Below, in pieces: positions 41,118 through 47,484 of a stretch of 47,484 nucleotides of DNA (the stretch's first letter is position 1; each line of letters opens with the position of its first letter). The stretch spans positions 1 to 47,484 of IMG/VR virus record IMGVR_UViG_3300046665_000438; one strand, written 5' to 3'. The position numbers and the translations under genes are program-made. The notes under the pieces were generated by a model. The model did no database searches. It saw nothing but the letters and a program-made list of their open reading frames with translations, and was not told the DNA's origin. The stretch comes from a virus.

Positions 41118-41852
41118 TTATCTCCTGCGAAGTAGTTTGATCATCTGTTCCTGCATTGCCTTGCCCAGCCTGTTGGCCAGTGGTCGCATCAGAGGCCGGC
41201 GACCTTCGTTCAAGAACGCGCGGTAAACACCGTCCCGCTTGTTCGTTCTCCCCAAAGGTTCCAGCACTACCCCGCGCCTTCCCGCAGCGGCCCCCGCGAT
41301 CAGCGCCCTACGAAGCGCTTGATCAAGGAAAGCCGGAGACAGTTTTTTGAACACAAGGGGGTGATCCACTTGGAAATCCCCATTGCTGAGTTGTCGAATG
41401 ATTGGCTTGGATTTGCTCATCCGCGCCTTGCCCGGCGCCCATGCCGCGAAGGCGGCGTGCAAGGTGCCGGTGTCAAGCCAGAACACCGTGGGGCCGATGC
41501 TGCGCCCCAGCCCGGCGTAGCCACGCTGTGCACGTTTGTGCTTGCTCTCGCGCCAGGGCTTGCTCAGGGCCTTCCAGTCCACCGCGACTTGCATGCGCCG
41601 GCCGCCAGGCAGGTACGGGTTGCTCACCAGAAATTGGCTGCGCGGCTGGGTGTTGCCCGGAATGCCTTCGTTCAACAGTTTTTGGGTCGCGTCGACCGCC
41701 GCCTGGTAGAAGTTGGTGCCGATCACTTCCAGGAAATGCTGCTTGCCCACGGCGCGGGTTTCCACGGCCTTCTGCACACCCTTGTGTTTCAGGACCAGGG
41801 CGCGCAGCGCCTTTTCGTTGAACTCAAAGCTGACGCTGGTGTTGTTAGCCAA
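41118..41852 (-). CDS. Tail completion or neck protein, TTG start (244 aa)
   Basis: The start is TTG at 41852 (TTG-GCT-AAC), overlapping the previous TAA; the next in-frame Met is far downstream, inside conserved-looking sequence. The protein is very basic, with Arg/Lys-rich helices at both ends and a Trp-x-Asp-Thr-Gly-Thr-Leu motif near 125. Size and place resemble HK97 gp10-type head-tail joining proteins, which close the connector. The family match is by position. Confidence 0.6.
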   Translation of the reverse strand: MANNTSVSFEFNEKALRALVLKHKGVQKAVETRAVGKQHFLEVIGTNFYQAAVDATQKLLNEGIPGNTQPRSQFLVSNPYLPGGRRMQVAVDWKALSKPWRESKHKRAQRGYAGLGRSIGPTVFWLDTGTLHAAFAAWAPGKARMSKSKPIIRQLSNGDFQVDHPLVFKKLSPAFLDQALRRALIAGAAAGRRGVVLEPLGRTNKRDGVYRAFLNEGRRPLMRPLANRLGKAMQEQMIKLLRRR

Positions 41853-42318
41853 AGTTCACCGCCTTGCCCCGGATCACCGCGAAGCGGATACCGGATTGGC
41901 GATCGAACATCTGCGGCGAAATCTCGTTGGAAATCACCCGCACGAAGCCCTTGCTGACGTTGTCTGCCGGCGAGCTGGTGGCCAGGATGTAGTTGAACAG
42001 CTGGAATTCCTGGTCCGCCCGGAACACGTCACGGATCTGTGACACCAGGTCGATCAGCGCGTAGTTGCTCGGGTCGGCCACGGTGCGGGCCCCCACCGAG
42101 AACTCAATCTCGTACAGCGGCGCCCGCGGGTCAGGGGTGAACGACCCGAACTGCCAGAGCAGCGCTGGGCCTTGACCCTTGAACGCCGCGTCGGTTTGCA
42201 GCATGTCGTCGACCTCGGCCCACAACAGGCCGGGGTACTGCGCCTGCAGAGCGGCGCACTTGTCCGAGACCAGCTTGTCGATGGTGCCTTTCACAATCAG
42301 GGGAAAGTCGTTAGCCAC
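41845..42318 (-). CDS. Tail terminator-like protein, GTG start (157 aa)
   Basis: GTG at 42318 (GTG-GCT-AAC) overlaps the TAA of the preceding gene; a longer frame upstream lies wholly in that gene and is rejected. The protein has an alpha/beta layout with Leu-Tyr-Glu-Ile-Glu-Phe-Ser-Val-Gly-Ala strands and a helix with Asp-Leu-Val-Ser-Gln-Ile-Arg-Asp-Val-Phe. This is similar to lambda gpU-type terminators that cap the tail tube. Position between connector and tube fits. The assignment is moderate. Confidence 0.55.
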   Translation of the reverse strand: MANDFPLIVKGTIDKLVSDKCAALQAQYPGLLWAEVDDMLQTDAAFKGQGPALLWQFGSFTPDPRAPLYEIEFSVGARTVADPSNYALIDLVSQIRDVFRADQEFQLFNYILATSSPADNVSKGFVRVISNEISPQMFDRQSGIRFAVIRGKAVNFG

Positions 42319-42916
42319 GGCGTTGGACCCTCGCGGCTGGGATTTCCAACGATTGGAAAACCTCGGTGATGTCGAGCACTTCGTTGGTGTCCAACCGACG
42401 CACATACATGTCGGTGGTGGCCACGACGTTGCGCGGGAAATACACGGTGTAAATGGTGAAGTCGGTCAGCGGGAACTCGCGGGAATCCACCGCCGAGTAG
42501 CGCGACATGTTGACCCAGGTGTCAAACAACACCTCTTCGGCGCCGGTCTTGCGCTTGGCCCCGGACTGCAAGGTTTCGACGACTTCACGGCACACGCGCA
42601 CATGGAACGGCGCCTGGTGCAGGGCGAAGGTCGTGCCGTACACTGCGGCGCCTTCGATGTCCTGGTTCAGGCTTTCCAGCATGTATGCAGTCGGACTGTT
42701 GCCGAGGCGGATCACCGCGTAGGGCGCGGGCAGGGCTTGGTCACCGGCCAGGGTCAGGATGCGTTTGCGCTGGCCAAAGTCGCGCTCAGTGATAAACCGG
42801 TCGTAGACCTGCAAGCGCCCGCGCAGGCCGGTGTCGTCCCAAACGCTGGTCGCAGCGTTCCACCCCATTAACGGGGTGTGGGCGAAGCGGCCGAGGGCGC
42901 GGGCGAGGTCGGCCAT
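42311..42916 (-). CDS. Head-tail connector protein (201 aa)
   Basis: Start and previous stop share TAATG. The protein has Trp-Asp-Asp-Thr-Gly and many aromatic and basic residues, mixed strands and helices. One long segment near 85-135 has Tyr-Gly-Thr-Thr-Phe-Ala-Leu-His. In this gene order it would be a head completion or stopper-type protein. No signature is certain; the context (capsid side, then tail side) supports a connector role. Confidence 0.55.
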   Translation of the reverse strand: MADLARALGRFAHTPLMGWNAATSVWDDTGLRGRLQVYDRFITERDFGQRKRILTLAGDQALPAPYAVIRLGNSPTAYMLESLNQDIEGAAVYGTTFALHQAPFHVRVCREVVETLQSGAKRKTGAEEVLFDTWVNMSRYSAVDSREFPLTDFTIYTVYFPRNVVATTDMYVRRLDTNEVLDITEVFQSLEIPAARVQRRG

Positions 42917-43395
42917 TACTGGATCACCTCGGTCACAGGGTCGGCGCCAGGTGTCGCCACGTTGACGTAGTTGGTGTACGGCGCCACGGTTTGCGCACCG
43001 TCGACCGCACCCTGCAACTCGTTTTTGTACTTGGCCACCTTCTGTGCCGCCAGTTCCGCCACCGTGCTCAGGTCGACCTTAAAACGGTCGAGTTGGGCCT
43101 TGCCGTCCGTGACGATCTGCGGCACGGCCAGCGGGCGGTTGGCGAACTCCAGCGCCACGAACCACTGGGCATAGAGCTTGATCCGGTCGGCGATCGCCTT
43201 GGCAGCGGTAGTCGGGCTGACGACGGTGCCGGCGGCGTACAGGGTGGCGTGGGTCGGCAGCCAGCCGTCGAGGTCGAGGCTCAATTCCAGCGCGACCTGA
43301 GAATCCACCATGTAGCGATCCGGGCAGTCATCCTGATCAACGCCCAGGCAGCCGCGCACCGCTTCGGTGGTGGTGTACGTCCCGAGCGCAGTCAT
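42916..43395 (-). CDS. Head-tail adaptor-like protein (159 aa)
   Basis: The gene starts with a TAATG overlap. The protein is mainly helical, opening with Thr-Thr-Thr-Glu-Ala-Val-Arg-Gly-Cys-Leu-Gly and containing a central Ile-Lys-Leu-Tyr-Ala-Gln-Trp-Phe-Val-Ala helix. Helical proteins of this size directly after capsid genes are commonly gp6-like adaptors that dock to the portal. This is a positional inference. Confidence 0.55.
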   Translation of the reverse strand: MTALGTYTTTEAVRGCLGVDQDDCPDRYMVDSQVALELSLDLDGWLPTHATLYAAGTVVSPTTAAKAIADRIKLYAQWFVALEFANRPLAVPQIVTDGKAQLDRFKVDLSTVAELAAQKVAKYKNELQGAVDGAQTVAPYTNYVNVATPGADPVTEVIQ

Positions 43396-43655
43396 TACAG
43401 TTCGCCAATCAATTTGGCGGCCATCTGAGTCGCGAGCCAGCTGCCTTCCGAAGGCGCAGCGTCAACGCGAACCACAGTCACCGGGCTGTAGTGGATGTTT
43501 GTCACAGGGTCGGTGTACCCGAACGGGGTCATCGACTTGAGGAATTTTGGCCAGTCGCTTTTGGCTACTGGTGCAGGTGCAGGTGCAGGGGCCGGTGCTT
43601 CGGCTGCGGCAGGTGCTGCGATGGGTGCTTCGTCTTTGACTTTAGGACGTGTCAT
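43395..43655 (-). CDS. Ala/Pro-linker protein after the capsid gene (86 aa)
   Basis: GGAG upstream supports the ATG at 43655 rather than a longer frame. A basic N-terminus (Thr-Arg-Pro-Lys-Val-Lys) is followed by an Ala/Pro repeat linker (about residues 10-32) and then a compact domain with Phe-Gly-Tyr-Thr-Asp-Pro. The repeat comes from three GGTGCA units (+ strand). A linker plus small domain may be a head accessory or connector peptide. Function unknown. Confidence 0.6.
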   Translation of the reverse strand: MTRPKVKDEAPIAAPAAAEAPAPAPAPAPVAKSDWPKFLKSMTPFGYTDPVTNIHYSPVTVVRVDAAPSEGSWLATQMAAKLIGEL

Positions 43656-43677
43656 GTCTCTGCTCCGTGTGGGTTGA

Positions 43678-43693
43678 GGGGTCTTGCGACCCC
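43678..43693 (-). other. Hairpin after the major capsid gene
   Basis: GGGGTC (43678-43683) pairs with GACCCC (43688-43693); on the leftward mRNA the loop is GCAA, a GNRA tetraloop. There is no T run, so it probably protects the capsid mRNA end or weakly slows transcription rather than ending it. Confidence 0.45.
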
Positions 43694-43725
43694 CCGATTC
43701 CAAGCCCATCCTTTATAACCAAACC

Positions 43726-44931
43726 TTACAGTGTGAGTGTCATCACCTTGAAGGCATCGGTATAAAGGCTGTGGGTGATTTCGCCATAGTCCACACGGAA
43801 CGCCGTGGCGCGACGGAGCACGAACTGCTCGATCGCGCTGTACTGGGCGCTGATGTTGATCACGCGGCGCAGGGCGAAGCGGGTATCGAGGCCAACAAAA
43901 GTGTTGGTCGCGATCACGCCGTCATCGACGATCAAGATCCGTGGATCTGGACCGGTCAGGTTGTCGACGGTGATGCCCTGGTTGAACGCCTCGGCTTCCT
44001 TGATGAACACGGTGTCGCGAGTCGGCTTGCCGGTACGCGCTTCGATGGCCATCGCGGTGTCCAGATCGCAAATACCGCCCAAGGTCATCATCTGGCGACG
44101 ATTCTTGTGCATGTACTTGACCCACGCCTTGTGGGTCATCTGGCCTGCGGCAGTGATGCCGGCAGGATCGAGCGAGTCAGCGGTGAAGCTGGTCTTGGCG
44201 GTCTCACCACGGTCCACGTCGCCGGCAACGATCGCCGCGATGTCACCTTCAACCATGCGCACACGCTCTTGGCGGGCTTGTGCGGTCATGGCCAGGTTGA
44301 CCAGATCCAAGGTGGAAGCCTGAGCAGCCTGGTCGGAAATCAGCAGGCCGATCGACTTGGTTGGGATGCTGTTCGAACGATCCGAGGTGGTGATGCTCAG
44401 CATCACGTCCGGTTCAGCGAGCTGCGCGATCGGAGACGACGCAGTGCCTTGCGGGCGGGTGATGTTGATGATCGGCTGATCGAACTTCGGCCCAGTCACC
44501 GTCTGAGTCTGAGCGATGAAACTTGCCCAGGTGCCCAGCAGGTCGCCGTAGTCGTCGCGCAGCTTCGACTCGATGGCGCGCATCAGGATTTCCGGGTACA
44601 GCATGCGGCCGGCCACGGTGTGACGGTCGGAACCGTCACCACGGGTGATCGAGCCGAGCTGAATGCCGGTTTCCAGCATTTCCTTCATGCTCGGTGGACG
44701 CATGCCCATCCGGTGGTCAGTGCTGGTGAGCATGCCGGAGTGCAGCATGGCCTGTTGCAATACGTCGCCGTATTTCACCAGGTCGGTGCTTTCGCCGTAC
44801 AGCTGGTTCAGGTGCTGGGACAGGGACAAGCCCTTGGCCGACGCTTCCGCGTACATCTGGACGTGGAACGGCACCTCGATCAGGTTCCCTTCCGCGTTGC
44901 GCACCTTGAGGTTGGTCTGCATATCACTCAT
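43726..44931 (-). CDS. Major capsid protein (401 aa)
   Basis: ATG at 44931 follows a GGGGGA site by seven bases. Length, position after the protease/scaffold and decoration genes, and a long soluble alpha/beta sequence fit an HK97-fold capsid protein. The segments Phe-Asp-Gln-Pro-Ile-Ile-Asn-Ile and Ile-Glu-Gln-Phe-Val-Leu-Arg-Arg-Ala-Thr-Ala-Phe-Arg-Val-Asp-Tyr look like the P-domain end. There is no obvious N-terminal scaffold-like extension, in agreement with a separate scaffold. The fold is inferred, not computed. Confidence 0.85.
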   Translation of the reverse strand: MSDMQTNLKVRNAEGNLIEVPFHVQMYAEASAKGLSLSQHLNQLYGESTDLVKYGDVLQQAMLHSGMLTSTDHRMGMRPPSMKEMLETGIQLGSITRGDGSDRHTVAGRMLYPEILMRAIESKLRDDYGDLLGTWASFIAQTQTVTGPKFDQPIINITRPQGTASSPIAQLAEPDVMLSITTSDRSNSIPTKSIGLLISDQAAQASTLDLVNLAMTAQARQERVRMVEGDIAAIVAGDVDRGETAKTSFTADSLDPAGITAAGQMTHKAWVKYMHKNRRQMMTLGGICDLDTAMAIEARTGKPTRDTVFIKEAEAFNQGITVDNLTGPDPRILIVDDGVIATNTFVGLDTRFALRRVINISAQYSAIEQFVLRRATAFRVDYGEITHSLYTDAFKVMTLTL

Positions 44932-44964
44932 TTCAAATTCCCCCAAAACTATGTGGTTGGGCGC

Positions 44965-45462
44965 TTACACGCGCTCAAGCAGAACCAGATCACCAGCCAC
45001 CCCGGTGCCCGAAATGATGCGGACTACCTGCCAGTGGTAAGGGCTGTCCATCGGAATGGTCGCCTCATCCGGGGCAGGTGTTGCATCGACCTGAACCACC
45101 ACGGTTGGACGTGGGGCTACCTGTGGGTAGCCAGCAGTGCCCAGCGCGGTTTGGGTGTAGGCAACGACAAAGCCGTTCAGCGTGACGGTCTCACCGGTGC
45201 CGACTTGCGCGATCTTGCGACCGCGGCGCTGGACCGAACCGAAGCTGAAGCCGGCGTTGACGGTGCTCGGCTCGATCGCGGCGACAAAGCCCTCGATCGC
45301 GTCGTTGTCCGCGCACAGCACATAGTTCTGAGCCGTGCCGCGTTTCACCGCTTTGCCGATGTCGTTGTTACCGAAGGGTGCGGACGAACTGGCACCCAAG
45401 GCCGCCGAAGTGGTGTCCTTGAGTGCGTCGGTAACGCTTTCCCCGTATGCGAAAGTAGTCAT
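44965..45462 (-). CDS. Head decoration-type protein (165 aa)
   Basis: The gene sits between the protease/scaffold and capsid genes, as lambda gpD does. A GGGGG site precedes the ATG, like that of the capsid gene, which suggests high expression. The protein is strand-rich with Gly-Thr-Gly-Glu-Thr-Val-Thr-Leu-Asn-Gly and Val-Val-Val-Gln-Val-Asp strands. It is somewhat longer than gpD (about 110 aa). Decoration by analogy of place. Confidence 0.65.
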   Translation of the reverse strand: MTTFAYGESVTDALKDTTSAALGASSSAPFGNNDIGKAVKRGTAQNYVLCADNDAIEGFVAAIEPSTVNAGFSFGSVQRRGRKIAQVGTGETVTLNGFVVAYTQTALGTAGYPQVAPRPTVVVQVDATPAPDEATIPMDSPYHWQVVRIISGTGVAGDLVLLERV

Positions 45463-45488
45463 GAATCAATCCCCCAAAGAATGTTGTG

Positions 45489-46070
45489 TTAGAGCTTCAC
45501 GCAGTCCGCATTCGGGACGTAGGCCTGGGTCTTCTTCTCGCCCAAGTCGCTATCGCCCGGAACCTCGGCTTGCGCGCCGATCTTCATCCGCGAGTTGAAA
45601 TCGGAGAGCGTGCGGTGGTACGTGCCGATCAGGGTTTCCGCGCTCATACCGGTGAAGCTGGTAGGGCTACGGCTCAACGGCAGTTCCATGCGGTTGATGG
45701 CGTCACCACAGATTTTCATCAGGGTGGCCATGCTGGCCGAGCGTTCCGATTCACTGGCTTGCAGGCGCTTGACCTCACCACGGGCGTCGGCCAAGTCGCT
45801 CGAAAGCGAAATGATCTTGTCCAGGGTCTGGTCGGACATCTGCTCAGCTTTTGCGGCCGGGGCCGGGGCTGGTGCGGCTTCTGGTTCAACCTTCGGATCT
45901 GTCACGACCGGGTCAGCAGCAGCGGCAAGCGCAGCGGCTTCGGCAGCTTCACGTTCTTCCTTGGTTGGTTCTTTGATTTCTTCGGAAAGCTTCGGGTCAG
46001 CCAAGGCCAGTTTCTCAGCCATCCCCGAAGCGACGGCCGCTTGGCCCGCGTCAGTCAATTTGCGCTTCAT
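45489..46070 (-). CDS. Possible nested scaffold start (193 aa)
   Basis: Inside the protease gene, Met310 (ATG at 46070) follows an AGGTG site eight bases away, exactly at the border between the peptidase domain and the coil-rich region. A separate scaffold made from this start, in the same frame, would match lambda Nu3. Only experiment could show that it is used. Confidence 0.45.
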   Translation of the reverse strand: MKRKLTDAGQAAVASGMAEKLALADPKLSEEIKEPTKEEREAAEAAALAAAADPVVTDPKVEPEAAPAPAPAAKAEQMSDQTLDKIISLSSDLADARGEVKRLQASESERSASMATLMKICGDAINRMELPLSRSPTSFTGMSAETLIGTYHRTLSDFNSRMKIGAQAEVPGDSDLGEKKTQAYVPNADCVKL

Positions 46071-46997
46071 ATGGTCCACACCTAAGTAGGTTGATGGGGT
46101 GAGTACAGAGACCTGTGGCTGTCGATCACCCACTGCTTTCATCACGGCGGAAACCGCCTTGTCGAAGGTAGTGATTTGGTCTACTAGCCCCACTGCCACA
46201 GCGTCATCGCCCATAAAGACGCGACCCTCGGCGGCGGTTTCGATCAGTGCCGGTACGGCGATGCCACGGTGCGTGGAGACGTGCGAGAGGAAGAGGTCGT
46301 AGAACTTCCCCATGCGCGCCTCGATGTCGGCCCGTGCCTTGTCGTCCAGCTTTTCGTAAGGCGAACCCAGTGCTTTGAATTCACCCTGGCGAAGCATCGT
46401 TACGTCGATCCCTTGCTCTTTGAGCATCCGGGCGTAACTGAAATGTGCGCTCACAACGCCGATGGACCCGTCCATGGCCATCGCGGAGCTGAAAACTTTG
46501 CGGCCGATGCAGCCGATCCAGTAACCGGCGGACAGCATCTTGGTGCCGGTGTACGTGTAAACAGGGATCACGTTCTTATCGAACTCGGTCAGGAAGTCCG
46601 ACAGTTCGCCGATGCCCTCGGCGCTGCCGCCGCTGGTGTCGATGTCGAGCAGCAGGCCGCGGCAGCCGGACTCAGCGGCGACGATCGCGGCGTTGCGCAC
46701 TTCCTGGTACGAGCACAGACCGACGTAGCGGTTGTAGTAAGTTTCCTTGCTGACCATGCTGCCGCTGATGCTGAGCACCGCGATGTCGCCGTGGCGGGCG
46801 AGCATGTAGCTGTATTCCGGGAACCCGTCGAAGGCTTCGTCTTCGCCGTCGTCGTCGCCGGCATACAACTTGGGGTCAAGCGCGGCCAGTTGCGTCAGGG
46901 CATTGCGGGCGGACAGCATGCTGTCGTCGTCGCCATACCAGATGTCGCCGAGTTGCAGGCTCTGGCCGCGAGGTGTCTTGCTGCGTTTGGCGGTCAT
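45489..46997 (-). CDS. S49-type prohead protease fused to scaffold (502 aa)
   Basis: Residues about 70-290 form an SppA/S49 serine peptidase domain: Asp-Thr-Ser-Gly-Gly (120-124), Ser156 in Met-Leu-Ser-Ala-Gly-Tyr-Trp as nucleophile, and Lys208 in Gly-Glu-Phe-Lys as likely base. A region from about 310 has Glu/Ala-rich coils, an Ala/Pro linker and a coiled coil, typical of scaffolds. This is the lambda gpC-Nu3 layout. The protease would cleave head proteins during maturation. ATGA overlap with the portal gene. Confidence 0.88.
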   Translation of the reverse strand: MTAKRSKTPRGQSLQLGDIWYGDDDSMLSARNALTQLAALDPKLYAGDDDGEDEAFDGFPEYSYMLARHGDIAVLSISGSMVSKETYYNRYVGLCSYQEVRNAAIVAAESGCRGLLLDIDTSGGSAEGIGELSDFLTEFDKNVIPVYTYTGTKMLSAGYWIGCIGRKVFSSAMAMDGSIGVVSAHFSYARMLKEQGIDVTMLRQGEFKALGSPYEKLDDKARADIEARMGKFYDLFLSHVSTHRGIAVPALIETAAEGRVFMGDDAVAVGLVDQITTFDKAVSAVMKAVGDRQPQVSVLTPSTYLGVDHMKRKLTDAGQAAVASGMAEKLALADPKLSEEIKEPTKEEREAAEAAALAAAADPVVTDPKVEPEAAPAPAPAAKAEQMSDQTLDKIISLSSDLADARGEVKRLQASESERSASMATLMKICGDAINRMELPLSRSPTSFTGMSAETLIGTYHRTLSDFNSRMKIGAQAEVPGDSDLGEKKTQAYVPNADCVKL

Positions 46998-47484
46998 TGG
47001 CTCGCGCCTCCGGCTTTTTTCGGTTCATTCGATTGCAGGGCGCGACCCTGCGGGTCGGCGTTCGGGCTGGCGTCGTTGGCATTGATGCCGCCGCTGCCTC
47101 GGCGGAAGCCAGTGCCGGCGAGCGGCGGGGCGCCCGGGGCGCGTGGGCCAGTGCCGAGGTCCCAGGCCGCTTCGTCGTCGGTCAAAAAGCCTTCGGACAA
47201 CAGTTCGAGGGTCCGCGCCTGGCGCATGGTCTTGAACGCTTCCAGCTCCAGGTCCGGGCGCAGGTTGATCGGGTCGAAACGGAATTTGATGTACACGTCG
47301 GCGCCGTACAGGCGGGCGGCCAGCGTGAGGATGCGCGACAGGTTGGTTTCGACCGGACGGCGGGCGGCGTTGGCGATCTTGAGGAACACCAGGCTTTCGG
47401 TGTTGCTCAACGATTGCGAGCCCTGCATGCGCAGGCCGAGCATCGACGGGTTGGACTTGAGCGAGGTGGCCAGCAGGCCGGAGA
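46994..47484 (-). CDS. Portal protein, C-terminal part
   Basis: The frame runs off the right edge, so only the last 162 residues are seen. They include Leu-Leu-Ala-Thr-Ser-Leu-Lys-Ser-Asn-Pro and a long helix region, then Thr-Leu-Glu-Leu-Leu-Ser-Glu-Gly-Phe-Leu-Thr-Asp-Asp-Glu-Ala, typical of portal wing ends, and a Gly/Pro/Asn-rich disordered tail. Location directly before an S49 protease gene is standard for a portal. It overlaps the protease start by ATGA. Confidence 0.75.
   Translation of the reverse strand, partial: SGLLATSLKSNPSMLGLRMQGSQSLSNTESLVFLKIANAARRPVETNLSRILTLAARLYGADVYIKFRFDPINLRPDLELEAFKTMRQARTLELLSEGFLTDDEAAWDLGTGPRAPGAPPLAGTGFRRGSGGINANDASPNADPQGRALQSNEPKKAGGASQ

Overview
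The window is a piece of a tailed, double-stranded DNA phage genome with siphovirus gene order. It is GC-rich and densely coded. Two adjacent genes encode MvaT-type H-NS-like proteins, a family essentially confined to Pseudomonas and close relatives, so a Pseudomonas-type host is the best inference. I see no integrase, CI-like repressor, tRNA, CRISPR array or insertion sequence. No species or genus can be assigned from the sequence alone.

The genome piece has two convergent arms. The left arm (1-22803) reads rightward. Positions 1-7723 hold about twenty small, mostly unrecognised early genes, many joined by ATGA or TGATG overlaps. Among them are a ribbon-helix-helix protein, a DUF2693/SH3-like protein, and a lower-GC block (about 3033-4680) with two tandem MvaT-like genes and an unknown 199-aa gene. 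A strong intrinsic terminator at 7784-7808 closes this block.

Positions 7871-22803 form one long replication and recombination operon. In order it holds a small helix-turn-helix protein, a fused archaeo-eukaryotic primase/P-loop helicase, an SNF2-like helicase, a candidate single-strand binding protein, a three-domain family A DNA polymerase, a Dda/RecD-like helicase, and a PD-(D/E)xK nuclease. It ends with SbcD-like and SbcC-like subunits, which have two small genes between them (one a P-loop protein), and a zinc-finger protein. Together these could prime, unwind, polymerise, proofread, remove primers and process DNA ends largely without host proteins. An intrinsic terminator for this operon lies inside the end of the opposing gene (22825-22852).

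The right arm (22781-47484) reads leftward and is structural. From the right edge inward it holds the portal (cut by the window), an S49-type protease fused to a scaffold region with a possible nested scaffold start, a head decoration candidate, the major capsid protein, head-tail connectors, a tail completion protein, the tail tube protein, a tail assembly chaperone candidate, and a 2218-aa tape measure protein. After the tape measure come tip proteins (Ig-like modules, a propeller-like protein, a hub protein), a 780-aa fibre with ten repeats, two related lectin-like tail proteins, and a candidate lysis group. The terminases and an endolysin are not in the window.

The observations most worth following are the tandem MvaT-like pair with altered DNA-contact loops, the DNA polymerase with an insertion and changed motif residues, the fused primase-helicase, the repeat-built tape measure, the holin-like gene with two starts and an upstream hairpin, and the terminator buried in an opposing gene.
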